A stretch of 64,000 nt of DNA from Spirometra erinaceieuropaei (taxonomy: Eukaryota; Platyhelminthes; Cestoda; Diphyllobothriidea; Diphyllobothriidae): assembly GCA_902702965.1 (NCBI GenBank), contig CACRXP010000142.1, forward strand, positions 115,164-179,163, written 5' to 3'. This document shows, one piece after another, positions 37,401-47,380 of this stretch; the first letter of the stretch is position 1; each line of letters starts with the position of its first letter. A program made the position numbers and the translations under genes. Under the pieces are notes generated by a model. It ran no database searches, was not told where the DNA came from, and saw nothing but the letters and a program-made list of their open reading frames with translations.

Positions 37401-39268
37401 GATGCAGTTTGAAAAAGCGCGCCGTTTTTACATCGCTGACACCTGATTTAGACATCGGGTTTTGCCAAACTTTGTTTCTTTCTTTTCTGAATTCTGCCTG
37501 GTTTTTGTGACTAATTATGCTGACAGACCCTTTCATACAGCCTTTTGATTCTGAACACAAAACTGCTCGTCTACGTAAATATCTGACTTCATAAAGCGGT
37601 ATATGCACAGTGACTTTTTAAAGTTGTAGTTTTCGCCCACTTTCGTTAACTACTGTCAAAGAACTAGTGTTGTATGAAGTCTGGCACGGCGTCGATTGCG
37701 TAGTGTCCGACCATGTAGTTCGAGATCCTGTTGCGCAAAATCGATGCAAGTTTCCGTTTCCTATTCCCCGAGATGTGGATGATTAAAGCAAAGGGCATTT
37801 CGTTTGATGTTGCTGATGGAGACGTCACCGAAATAAGAATTTCCACAAAGTCGCACGATGAGAGGCTGGTCAGTGACTATGAAATTTAAATATGATTGGC
37901 AAATACAATCGTAAGCATACCATTTTGTGTATATAATGAGAACTCTGTCAACACTCTGATTATGTTATTTTCAACACAGTTGCTAAGTTAACTAAAGTTG
38001 AGGACTGTTTTAGCAAAGACGTCTTCCGCATAATTTAGTCCGGTCTTTTGTACTGCCGTCATGTCTTCGTCCGTATAAAAATGTGGAACGTCACAACTAA
38101 GGACGTTTATAATGTCGGAAACTATTGTGATTTTGGCCGCTGCAGACGAACAGTGACGCAAGCAGAACCAGAATCTGTTTGTTTACCGGGCAGAGCTCAG
38201 CAGATCGGTACTTAATTATTTTAATTTTATTTGATCTTGCACTACAGTGGGCATATATTTTTTTCAACGCTGTGGATTACTTTAACACAAAAAACGAAAT
38301 ATTCGGCAGAATTCATCCGGACGACCTACCTCCTCTCCATTAAAATTATTACAAAGGACTTGAAACTACTTCCTCGGACAGATGGCGGACTTAGTTTTTA
38401 CCAATGTAGTGCACTCAAGTCTCTCTTTTCACATATTTCCTGTTTAGGTCCCTCGCAATAAAACTCCGCCCTACTTTTTACATTTTTCGCCTGTTCGTCG
38501 GAAATTTGTCCACTCTAGTGCCTAAAGAAAGTGCATAATCCATCCTAGCACTAAGCAAAGTGCGGCTTCGAATGCTAATGGAGCACCAACGGGGTAGAGA
38601 ACATTCGCCACACCTTTCTCCCCGGTTTAAGCGTGGCCTCTTCCAGACTTGCGCCGTCTATGTCCGGTCTACCTTTAAAGTGGAAGCTTGGCCTTTCTAC
38701 AAGAGCTCAACCGATACCGACGTAAACATGGGCCGTAGGCGGCGCCGAAATATGTTGCGATCAGGTGGACTCCCCTCTCCCTCCCCCCCCCCAACCCCGG
38801 CGCAATCGAAATGGCCAACTTTTTTAATCTCTGCGCTTCTAAAATTGCCATACTTTTTGGACACTCTAGCGGCATTGCCTACAGCAGACTGAAAACTATT
38901 TGGGCGTATTCCGCAGCACATTAAAAGCCGCACACGAGAGTGCGCGTTACGAAAATAACAAATTTCCTATGGTTGCTAAGCTGGCTCGCTTAGATGTTAG
39001 TGGGCGTAGAACGCCTACTGATTAAATGTCTCCTACTCGTCCCGGTTCTTTAAATGTAAATCACAGGAAAAGTTATGCATTTAACCAGATTGCGGTGGGA
39101 TTGCGTAGGCGAAGCTGTTGTAAACTGAGTGAAAAGGCTTACTGCGGCCAGAGCCAAACATGTCAGCCTCCCTTGAGTGTAATTTTATTATTATTGATAC
39201 GGAAAATGTCAATTGGGAGTGTTATATCCGGACGGGAGCGACAGAGGAGTTACGTGGGGTTTGGCTGT
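34489..39268. other. Largely unexplained 4.8 kb; exon-like minus stretch at 36615-36930
   Basis: No confident gene was found. The minus strand from about 36930 to 36615 is open for about 105 codons (contains LIWSFGGLIWTAFRMVSD) and also carries a GTAAGT donor-like site at 36874. Minus frames at 37333-37608 and 37664-37846 and the plus frame at 38560-38892 are unremarkable. These could be exons of an unrecognised host gene or chance. Confidence 0.25.
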
Positions 39269-39386
39269 GATGATGGTGGTGGTGGTGGTGGTGGTGGTGG
39301 TGGTGGTGGTGGTGGTGGTGGTGGTGGTGGTGGTGGTGGTGGTGGTGGTGGTGGTGGTGGTGGTGGTGGTGGTGGTGGAGGATGAG

Positions 39387-39418
<32 letters not shown>

Positions 39419-39490
39419 AGAAGAAGAAGAAGAAGAAGGAGGAGGAGGAGGAGGAGGAGGAGGAGGAGGAGGAGGAGGAGGAGCAGGAGC
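39269..39490. repeat. Compound GGT / GAA / GGA microsatellite
   Basis: Three arrays follow each other: (GGT)n to about 39378, (GAA)n to about 39437, and (GGA)n to about 39482. It ends in GGAGCA/GCA repeats. Long open frames through it are simple-repeat artefacts. It borders a flank that recurs beyond the sequence gap. Confidence 0.97.
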
Positions 39491-39534
39491 AGGAGCAGGA
39501 TAAGGAGCAGCAGCAGGAGGAGCAGCAGTAGCAG

Positions 39535-40020
39535 TAGTAACTACGGCCTGTGTTCTAAAATCAGCTTGATGACATCTTTTTCTCCCCTGGGGAAACTGAA
39601 TGCACGGACTCCAATCTTGAAAAGTGGTTTGGGTCAGAAGTCTACGGTGGGAACAAGCGAGGATACAGAAACAAATGAATCCTTCCATTAGAATGCTCAC
39701 AACCCCACAAAATCTAGTTTACATATTCGCAATAACTAATAAAAACCAAAATATGTCCCTTTCTACAAGGACTCTAATCGCAGCATTATTACTCCTTACG
39801 ATATGGAACAAGCGTAAACTGTCCTACAGAAAATAGCACTTATCGGTTGCCTAGAGTATAAACCATCAAACGTGAGTCCTGCAAGTAGGTCTTATTCTGC
39901 TGGAAATCGAGTCGCGCATCGAACAGTAGGCGTCAGTTATGGCATACTCTGAAAGCACTAGTCCAAGGGTGAGGTGGGGTTTTCGGAGTGCCGTTGGGTA
40001 CGCGAACCGTCGGACGTTCA
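39535..40020. repeat. Direct flank repeat, copy 1 (left of the PLE array)
   Basis: About 470 bp starting AGTAACTACGGCCTGTGTTC match 45021-45480 in the same orientation, including GAATCCTTCCATTAGAATGC, CAAACGTGAGTCCTGCAAGT and GAACAGTAGGCGTCAGTTAT. Both copies follow a GGA/AGG microsatellite and precede an inverted PLE piece, so the repeated block is larger than the flank itself. Confidence 0.88.
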
Positions 40021-40161
40021 GAACGCCGTCTTCAGCTGGGTTTTCCTGGTAAGTGGTCCGTGATGCATTATAAGACTGTCACCTTTAATTGCACATAGAG
40101 GGTCAGTTAACTGCTCTAAATCTTGGAAGACGAAGATGTGATCGCTGGAATAAGAAGTTTC

Positions 40162-40208
40162 TTGGCCGACATTTCGGATTCTCACTCGAATCCATCATCA
40201 GACATAGT
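40162..40208 (-). ncRNA. Hammerhead-ribozyme-like motif (PLE terminus), copy 1
   Basis: On the minus strand CTGATGA (plus 40195-40201) is followed by T, a perfect 6-bp stem GGATTC/GAATCC with loop GAGTGA, then GAAA and TGTC. This is the catalytic core order of a hammerhead: CUGAUGA, stem II, GAAA, short stem III, cleavage after GUC (plus 40168). Hammerheads with minimal stem III are known from PLE terminal repeats. An extra U between CUGAUGA and stem II, and UGU replacing CGU, leave activity uncertain. Confidence 0.65.
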
Positions 40209-40243
40209 CGCAGATAGGGGTAATGGTTGCACAAGGAGTGCAG

Positions 40244-40251
40244 TATTTATA
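40244..40251 (-). promoter_or_regulatory. TATA-like box in PLE terminal region
   Basis: The minus strand reads TATAAATA about 45 bp upstream of the hammerhead-like core. The same box occupies the same place at 42129-42136 (plus) and 45519-45526 (minus), so it is a conserved part of the PLE terminal repeat. Promoter function is inferred. Confidence 0.45.
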
Positions 40252-40920
40252 GTACGTGGCAGCCGTGGGACCATATGCGTACTATAATTAACGGCTCTCG
40301 CAATCATCGCTGGGTTCGTAATTGATGCGACGGTGGCTTGTCAGTTCGAGTCAGAGCCGTTAATGCCCATGATTTCGTCATCCGTGCTGGTTGCTGGTGT
40401 GACGACTGCTCGGCAAACTGGCTCACTGTCACTGTGATAATTGCTCGCCCGCGCCCTCCCCACGTGACTGATTCTCCTGCCCAGGGAAAATCTCAGCACG
40501 GAATATGGTACCAGGAGGTCATTGTGCTTTTTGATGGATTGCGGGCCTGAGAACCATGACTCGAGCAGGTCGCGGCTCCCGCGTTTATCACCCCTTGCGA
40601 GGATTTCGGCCTCTTGAAATTTGAAAATATGGCCGGGTCCCGTCGACTGTGCCGCCACCTGAGAGTTGGCGTCTCCCCGCCTCACTGCTGCTGCGTGCTC
40701 GGCAAGTCGCGTACGGAGTAATCTCCCAGTTTCTCCGACATAATTGCTTTGTCCGCAACTACACCAGATCCGGTAAACGACTCCAGACGTTTCCTGCCGT
40801 GGCAGCGGGTCTTTTGGCCTCATTACTTGGCGACTAATGGTTGCTTCCGGCCTGTGTGCAACCCCAACTCCAAGTGGAGTGAGAAGACGACTGACGGCTT
40901 CCGAGACGTTCTTCACGTAG

Positions 40921-42178
40921 GGAACGCCAATGGGTTCGCCGATATCGGGACTCATAGCCGAGGCGGTCCTTCAACGGCTGTATTCGCTGGTTTTCCGACA
41001 CCACAGACCGAAATTCTGGGCTCGGTATGTGGATGACACCGTCGTCATCGAACGGGATCAGGTGCTGACTTTCAAAGAACAACTCAACGCCGTCTTCCCG
41101 GACATTCAATTTACGATGGAGGAGGAGGAAAACAATCAGCTGGCCTTCCTGGATGTCCTCGTCTGACGCAAAGATTGTGGAGGCCTAAAAACCAAAGTGT
41201 TCAGGAAAGCGACAAATACGACGCAAATACTGAACTTCAATAGCAACCACCCGATCAGTCACAAACGCAGTTGCGTAAGGGCGCTATACCGGCGTGTTGA
41301 GACGCACTGCAGTGAAATGGAAGACAAGGTTGCTGAATTACAATATCTTCGACGGGTAATGAGAGCCAATGGCTACCCGCGCAACTTTGTCAACCAGTGC
41401 ATACGAAAAGGACACCAGAGACCAAATCCAACTAGCCCCAAATTTTGGCGGGCTCTTCCGTACGTGAAGAACGTCTCGGAAGCCGTCAGTCGTCTTCTCA
41501 CTCCACTTGGAGTTGGGGTTGCACCCAGGCCGGAAGCAACCATTAGACGCCAAGTAATGAGGCCAAAAGACCCGCTGCCACGGCAGGAAACGTCTGGAGT
41601 CGTTTACCGGACCTGGTGTAGTTGCGGACAAAGCAATTATGTCGGAGAAACTGGGAGATTACTCCGTACGCGACTTGCCGAGCACGCAGCAGCAGTGAGG
41701 CGGGGAGACGCTAACTCTCAGGTGGCGGCACACTCGACGGGACCCGGCCATAATTTCAAATTTCAAGAGGCCGAAATCCTCGCAAGGGGTGACAACCGCG
41801 TGAGCCGCGAGCTGCTCGAGTCATGGTTCTCAGGCCCTCAATCCATCAACAAACACAATGACCTCCCGGTGGCCTATTCCGTATTGCGATTTTCCCTGAG
41901 CAGGAGAATCTGTCACGTGGGGAGGGCGCGGGTGGGCAATTATCACGGTGACAGTAAGCCAGTTTGCCGAGCAATCGTCACACCAGCATCGAGCACGGAT
42001 GACGAAATCGCGGCAATTAACAACTCGGACTCGGACCGCCAAGCCACCGCCGCATCAATTACGACCCCAGCGGCGATTGTGAGAACTGTTAATTGCAGTG
42101 CGCATACGGTCCCACGGCAGCCACGTGCTATAAATACTGCATTCCTGGTGCCACCTTTACCTCTATCTGCGAATGTCT
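40921..42178 (+). pseudogene. Penelope-like element, truncated direct copy (RT C-half, GIY-YIG)
   Basis: The copy begins inside RT motif B (TPMGSPISGLIAEAV), continues through the catalytic WARYVDDT and LAFLDVLV, then hits one TGA at 41164-41166 where the downstream copy has a Cys codon. One codon is also deleted after YVDDT. The frame reopens without shift to 42198 and covers the linker (ANGYPRNFVNQCIRKGHQRP), then GIY-YIG: SGVVYRTWCSCGQSNYVGET, RTRLAEHAAAV and a catalytic Glu candidate in SRELLESWF. It ends in the shared terminal region with TATA-like box and hammerhead-like motif, which leads straight into the next copy. It therefore acts structurally as the pseudo-LTR of that copy. Confidence 0.9.
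42129..42136 (+). promoter_or_regulatory. TATA-like box upstream of the main PLE copy
   Basis: TATAAATA lies 50 bp upstream of the hammerhead-like core and in front of the long RT frame, suitable for a PLE promoter in the pseudo-LTR. Conservation in three copies supports it; transcription is inferred. Confidence 0.5.
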
Positions 42179-44248
42179 CTGATGATGGGCTCGAGTGAGA
42201 ACCCGAAACGTCAGGCCAATAAACTTCTTGTCCCAGTGATCGCATCTTCATCTTCTGAACTGCTACCTGGGACTCGCCTGTTCGCTTCTATCAGCAATCT
42301 TTTTGGGCGCGAAGCGCTCCGATCGGCTCGACGGTGGGAAACCTTTGCCCTTCGAGAGTCGTCAACATATGCGCAGATTCGATTTCTGCACAGGTGTCTC
42401 GACAACAATGTGCTGCCGAAGTGCGTTTCATACAAACCTCCGGTCAACACAGAGCTGGCGAGACGCGCAGTACTTCAGCACGGCCGACGAATGATCCGAG
42501 TGCTCCTTCAAGACTGTCACTCACGGATTCGCAAATACCGTCAGAGGATTGACCAAGAGAAGGCAAGGTGCTGCGAGTTCATGGGCGAGGACGGCATAAA
42601 ACTGCTTCAGCAGAGGCTGGCCGAACGAACCCGCGAACATAAAGCAACGCGAGAAGCAGCCCTAGAGAGCAAATTTCGTAAGCTGCCTGCTCCAATGTCA
42701 TCCAAGAACGACAAACTGGTGCACAACTTGTCGTCAAAGGAGCTGACGGAGGAACAAATGCAGGTTTTACGGCATGAGGCCTCATTCAACACAGCCGATG
42801 CCAAACCTGCCAACATGATCGCAGCAGTGGAATCAATCCTCAGCCAGACGGGAGCGACAGACGAAACGAAGAACCTCATTCGACACCAAGTGTCCTCCCT
42901 CCTCATGGCTCATAGGCCGCGCGATGTGCTTTCCAAGGTCGAGCGTGATGCACTTAAAGAACTCAGGGCCGACAACGACCTCGTTATCGTGCCTGCGGAC
43001 AAGGGGCGTTCAACGGTCGTATTGGACAGGACAGACTACAATCAAAAAGCCAAAAGCTTGTTGGATGATCGTCAGTCCTATGTGCCATGCGAATCCAACC
43101 CCATGAAAACGCTGACACGCGAGATTAACGCGACGCTGTTGGCAATGGAGAACTCAGGTGCAATATCGCCAATCGACCGACGCATGGCGAGAGCACAAGA
43201 AACGGCCCTAGCCCGATTCTACGGTCTCCCAAAAGTGCACAAAGAGGGCGCTCCTCTCCGGCCTATCGTGTCACTAAAGGGCACTCCAACCTACGGACTG
43301 GCAAAGTGGCTGTTCCAACGTCTCAAGTTTCTGACCTCCGATTCGAACACCACAGTCAGCTCGTCAACGCAATTCTTGGAGAAACTTAAAGGAGTAAGTC
43401 TCCTGCCAAGCGATATCATGGTTTCCTTTGATGTCACGTCCCTTTTTACTTCTATCCCGCAGGACCTGGCAGTCGAGACAATCGAACTACTCCTACGAGA
43501 GAAGTACGACGAAACGGAGAATCGCCTCGGACACGCCCAAATCATCCAGCTCCTGAAGTTCTGTCTCAAGACGTACTTTACATTCGACGGAACAATCTAC
43601 GAGCAGGTGAAGGGAACGCCAATGGGTTCGCCGATTTCGGGACTCATAGCCGAGGCGGTCCTTCAACGGCTGGAGTCGCTGGTTTTCCGACACCACAGAC
43701 CGAAATTCTGGGCTCGGTATGTGGATGACACCTTCGTCGTCATCGAACGGGATCAGGTGCTGACTTTCAAAGAACAACTCAACGCCGTCTTCCCGGACAT
43801 TCAATTTACGATGGAGGAGGAGGAAAACAATCAGCTGGCCTTCCTGGATGTCCTCGTCTGCCGCAAAGATTGTGGTGGCCTAAAAACCAAAGTGTTCAGG
43901 AAAGCGACAAATACGACGCAAATACTGAACTTCAATAGCAACCACCCGATCAGTCACAAACGCAGTTGCGTAAGGGCGCTATACCGGCGTGTTGAGACGC
44001 ACTGCAGTGAAATGGAAGACAAGGTTGCTGAATTACAATATCTTCGACGGGTAATGAGAGCCAATGGCTACCCGCGCAACTTTGTCAACCAGTGCATACG
44101 AAAAGGACACCAGAGACCAAATCCAACTAGCCCCAAATTTTGGCGGGCTCTTCCGTACGTGAAGAACGTCTCGGAAGCCGTCAGTCGTCTTCTCACTCCA
44201 CTTGGAGTTGGTGTTGCACACAGGCCGGAAGCAACCATTAGGCGCCAA
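42173..44248 (+). CDS. Penelope-like element polyprotein: reverse transcriptase (3' end lost in gap)
   Basis: It is open for 692 codons up to the gap. Numbering from 42173, the regions are: an N-terminal basic part with heptad-like helices (about 100-200), LVIVPADKGRSTVVLDRTDY (about 270-290), RFYGLPKVHKEGAPLRPIVS (about 348-367; YGLPKVHK is characteristic of PLE RTs), FDVTSLFTSIP with catalytic Asp 420, GTPMGSP at 481-487, YVDD at 516-519 and LAFLDVLV. The linker to the GIY-YIG domain begins before the gap; the nuclease itself would fit in the missing 724 bases. PLE RTs copy RNA at nicked target DNA and are related to telomerase RT. The first ATG lies within the ribozyme-like motif, so the true start is uncertain. 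It appears the youngest and most intact copy in the window. Confidence 0.92.
42176..42215 (+). ncRNA. Hammerhead-ribozyme-like motif (PLE terminus), copy 2
   Basis: CTGATGA (42179-42185), a spacer T, stem II GGGCTC/GAACCC with one C-A mismatch and loop GAGTGA, then GAAA (42205-42208) and CGTC with predicted cleavage after 42212. The ACGT at stem III is self-complementary, which would allow two copies to pair as a dimer, as proposed for PLE hammerheads. Three weak pairs (TCT with AGG) could start stem I. It overlaps the first possible ATG of the long ORF. Confidence 0.68.
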
Positions 44249-44972
44249 NNNNNNNNNNNNNNNNNNNNNNNNNNNNNNNNNNNNNNNNNNNNNNNNNNNN
44301 NNNNNNNNNNNNNNNNNNNNNNNNNNNNNNNNNNNNNNNNNNNNNNNNNNNNNNNNNNNNNNNNNNNNNNNNNNNNNNNNNNNNNNNNNNNNNNNNNNNN
44401 NNNNNNNNNNNNNNNNNNNNNNNNNNNNNNNNNNNNNNNNNNNNNNNNNNNNNNNNNNNNNNNNNNNNNNNNNNNNNNNNNNNNNNNNNNNNNNNNNNNN
44501 NNNNNNNNNNNNNNNNNNNNNNNNNNNNNNNNNNNNNNNNNNNNNNNNNNNNNNNNNNNNNNNNNNNNNNNNNNNNNNNNNNNNNNNNNNNNNNNNNNNN
44601 NNNNNNNNNNNNNNNNNNNNNNNNNNNNNNNNNNNNNNNNNNNNNNNNNNNNNNNNNNNNNNNNNNNNNNNNNNNNNNNNNNNNNNNNNNNNNNNNNNNN
44701 NNNNNNNNNNNNNNNNNNNNNNNNNNNNNNNNNNNNNNNNNNNNNNNNNNNNNNNNNNNNNNNNNNNNNNNNNNNNNNNNNNNNNNNNNNNNNNNNNNNN
44801 NNNNNNNNNNNNNNNNNNNNNNNNNNNNNNNNNNNNNNNNNNNNNNNNNNNNNNNNNNNNNNNNNNNNNNNNNNNNNNNNNNNNNNNNNNNNNNNNNNNN
44901 NNNNNNNNNNNNNNNNNNNNNNNNNNNNNNNNNNNNNNNNNNNNNNNNNNNNNNNNNNNNNNNNNNNNNNNN
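44249..44972. other. Assembly gap (N run)
   Basis: 724 unresolved bases. The gap starts inside the PLE linker and ends in an AGG microsatellite, so it should hold the GIY-YIG domain and 3' terminus. Predicted frames running through it are artefacts. Confidence 1.
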
Positions 44973-45020
44973 AGGAGGAGGAGGAGGAGTAGGGGAAGGG
45001 GGAGGGGGAGCAGCAGCATC
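44973..45020. repeat. AGG microsatellite right of the gap
   Basis: AGGAGG units degrade into GGGGGAGCAGCAGCATCAGT. This mirrors the GGA to GCA transition at 39480-39535 and supports a duplicated block. Confidence 0.85.
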
Positions 45021-45480
45021 AGTAACTACGGATTATGTTCTAAAATTAGCTTGATGACGTCTTTTTTCCCCTGGAAAACTAAATACACGGACAACAATCT
45101 TGAAAAGTGGTTTGGCTCAGAAGTCTACGGTGGGGACAAGCGGGGATAAAGGAACAAATGAATCCTTCCATTAGAATGCTCACAACCCCACAAAATCTAG
45201 TTTACATATTCGCAATAACTAATAAAATCGCAAATATATCCCTTTCTACAAGGACTCTGGTCGCAACATAATTACTCCTCTCGATATGGAACAAGCATAA
45301 ACTGTCCTGCAGAAAGTAGCGACTTATCGGTTGCCTAGAGTATAAGCCATCAAACGTCAGTCCTGCAAGTCTATCCATCAGTATTTCTTATTCTGCTCGA
45401 AATCTAGTCGCACATCGAACAGTAGGCGTCAGTTATGACATACACTGAGGTGGGGTTTTCGGAGTGTAGTTGGGTAGGCC
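45021..45480. repeat. Direct flank repeat, copy 2 (right of the PLE array)
   Basis: Matches 39535-40020 with scattered differences and a small indel around 45380 (CTATCCATCAGTATTTC is missing from copy 1) and 45450. It is followed, like copy 1, by a minus-strand PLE. Confidence 0.88.
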
Positions 45481-45503
45481 AGCGGCTAGCCAGAGTAACG
45501 GTG

Positions 45504-47360
45504 GCACAAGGATTGCAGTATTTATAGTACGTGGCCACCATGGGACCATATGCGTACTGTAATTAACAGCTCTCGAAATCACCGCTGGGGTCGTAATTGA
45601 TGCGATGGTGGCTTGCCAGTCCGAGTCCGAATCGTAAGTTGCCGCGATTTCGCCATCCGTGTTGGATTCTGGTGTGGCGATTGCTCGCCCGCGCCCTCCC
45701 CACGTGACTGATTCTTCCGCCCATAGAAAATCTCAGCACGGAATACGGTAACGGGAGGTCATTGCGCCTGCCGATGGATTCCGGGCCTGAGGACCATGAC
45801 TCGAGCAGCTCATTGCTCACGCGATCGTCACCCCTTGCGAGGAGTTCAACCTCTTGAGACTAAAATATGGCCGCGTCCCGTCGAATGAACCGCCACCCGA
45901 GAGCTAGCATCTCCTAGCCTCACTGCTGTTGCGTGTTCGGCAATTCGCGTACGGAGTAATCTCCCAGTTTCTCCGACATAGTTCCTTTGTCCGCAACTGC
46001 ACCAGATCCGGTAAACGACTCCAGACGTTTCCCGCCGTGGCTTTGGGTCTTTCGGCCTCATGACTTGGCGCCTTGTGGTTGCTTCAGGCCTGTGTGCAAC
46101 CCCAACTCCAAGTAGAGTGAGAGGACCAATGACGGCTTCCGATACGTTCTTCACGTACGTAAGAGCCCGCCAAAATTTGGGGCTAGTTGGATTTGGTCTC
46201 TGGTGTCGTTTTCGAGTGCACTGGTTAACAAATTTGAGCGGGTAGCCATTGGTTCTCATTACCCGTCGAAGATATTGTAATTCAGCAACCTTTTCTTCCA
46301 TTTCACTGCAGAGCGTCTCAACGCGCCGGCATAGCGCCGTAACGCGCTGCGTTTGTGACTAATCGAGTAGTTTCTGTTGAAGTTTGGTATTTGCGTCGTA
46401 TTCGTTGCCTTCCCGAACACTTTGGATTTTAGGCCACCACAATCTTTGCGTCAGACGAGGACATCCAGGAAGGCCAGCTGATTGTTTTCCTCCTCCTCCA
46501 TCGTAAATTGAATGTCCGGGAAGACGGCGTTGACGTGTTCTTTGGATTCCAGCACCTGATCCAGTTCAGTGACGACAAGGATATTATCCACATAACGATC
46601 TCAGCATTTCGGTCTGCGGTGTCAGCAAAACGGCAACTCGAACCGTTATCGGACCACCTCGGCTATGAGTCCCGAAATCGGCTAACTCATTGGCGTTCCC
46701 TTCACCTGCTCGTAAATTGTTACGTGGAACGTAAAGTACGTCTTGAGACAGAACTGCTGAAGTTGAATGGTTTGGACGTGTCGGAGGCGATCCACCCTTT
46801 CGTCGTATTTCTCTCGTAGGAGTAGATCGATGGTCTTGACTGCCAGGTCCTGCGGGATAGCAGTAAAAGGGGGGATGTGACATCAGAGGAAACCGTGACA
46901 TCGCTTGGCAGGAGACGTACTCCTTTAATTTTCCTCAAGAATTTTGTTGACCAGCTGACTGTGGTGTTCGAGTCGGAGGTCAGCAACTTGAGACGTCGAA
47001 AGAGCCACTTTGTCAGTCCGTAGTTTGGAGTGCCGCAGAGGAGCGCCCTCTCAGTGCACTTTTGGGAGACCGTTAAATCGGTCTAGAGCCGTTTCTTGCG
47101 CTCTCGCCATGCGTCGGTCGATTGGCGATACTGCACCTAAGTTCTTCATTGCAAATAGTATCGCGTTAATCTCGCCTATCAGCGTTTTCATGGGGTTGGA
47201 TTCGCATGGGACATAGGACTGACGGTCCTCCAGCAAGCTTTTGGCTTTTGCTTGTAGTCTGTCCTGTCCAGTACGACCGTTGAACGCCCCTTGTCCGCAG
47301 GCACGATAACGAGTTCGTTATCGGCCCTGAGTTCCTTAAGTACATCTTTCTTCTTAAATT
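45504..47360 (-). pseudogene. Penelope-like element, inverted decayed copy (RT plus GIY-YIG)
   Basis: From high to low coordinates the minus strand encodes ELRADNELVIVPADKG (about 47340), YVPCESNPMKT (about 47200), RFNGLPKVH (about 47070), broken RT pieces at 46986-46584, the ANGYP-type linker (MRTNGYPLKFVNQ, about 46250) and a well-preserved GIY-YIG stretch with CSCGQRNYVGETGRLLRTRI (about 45990). A TATA-like box lies at 45519-45526. Several frameshifts and stops break the RT. It is 5' truncated near 47360; its hammerhead-like motif is not recognisable. It is about 1.85 kb and inactive. Confidence 0.9.
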
Positions 47361-47380
47361 TCTTCGGAAATTTATGCTCA

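Larger units (their letters stand above)
40130..40919 (-). mobile_element. Inverted, 5'-truncated Penelope-like fragment (GIY-YIG plus terminus)
   Basis: The minus strand carries the end of the PLE: PYVKNVSEAVSRLLTPLGV, then CSCGQSNYVGETGRLLRTRL, FKFQEAEILARGDKRG, a TATA-like box and a hammerhead-like motif. It is open as a 204-codon stretch at 40955-40341. At 40919-40921 orientation flips and plus-strand RT sequence (GTPMGSP region) begins. An inverted truncated copy at one end of a longer copy is a well-known PLE arrangement, attributed to the insertion mechanism. Confidence 0.88.

Noticed and set aside
39209..39700. Long open frames of poly-Val, poly-Gly, poly-Thr or poly-Ser
   Set aside because: They are translations of GGT/GAA/GGA microsatellite arrays and have no other support.
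40341..40955. Independent minus-strand nuclease gene
   Set aside because: It is the inverted, 5'-truncated end of the Penelope-like element; its first residues come from plus-strand RT sequence read backwards across the flip at 40920.
44202..45149. Open frames spanning the N run
   Set aside because: Unknown bases produce no stops; the frames are artefacts of the gap. The RT frame is annotated only to 44248.
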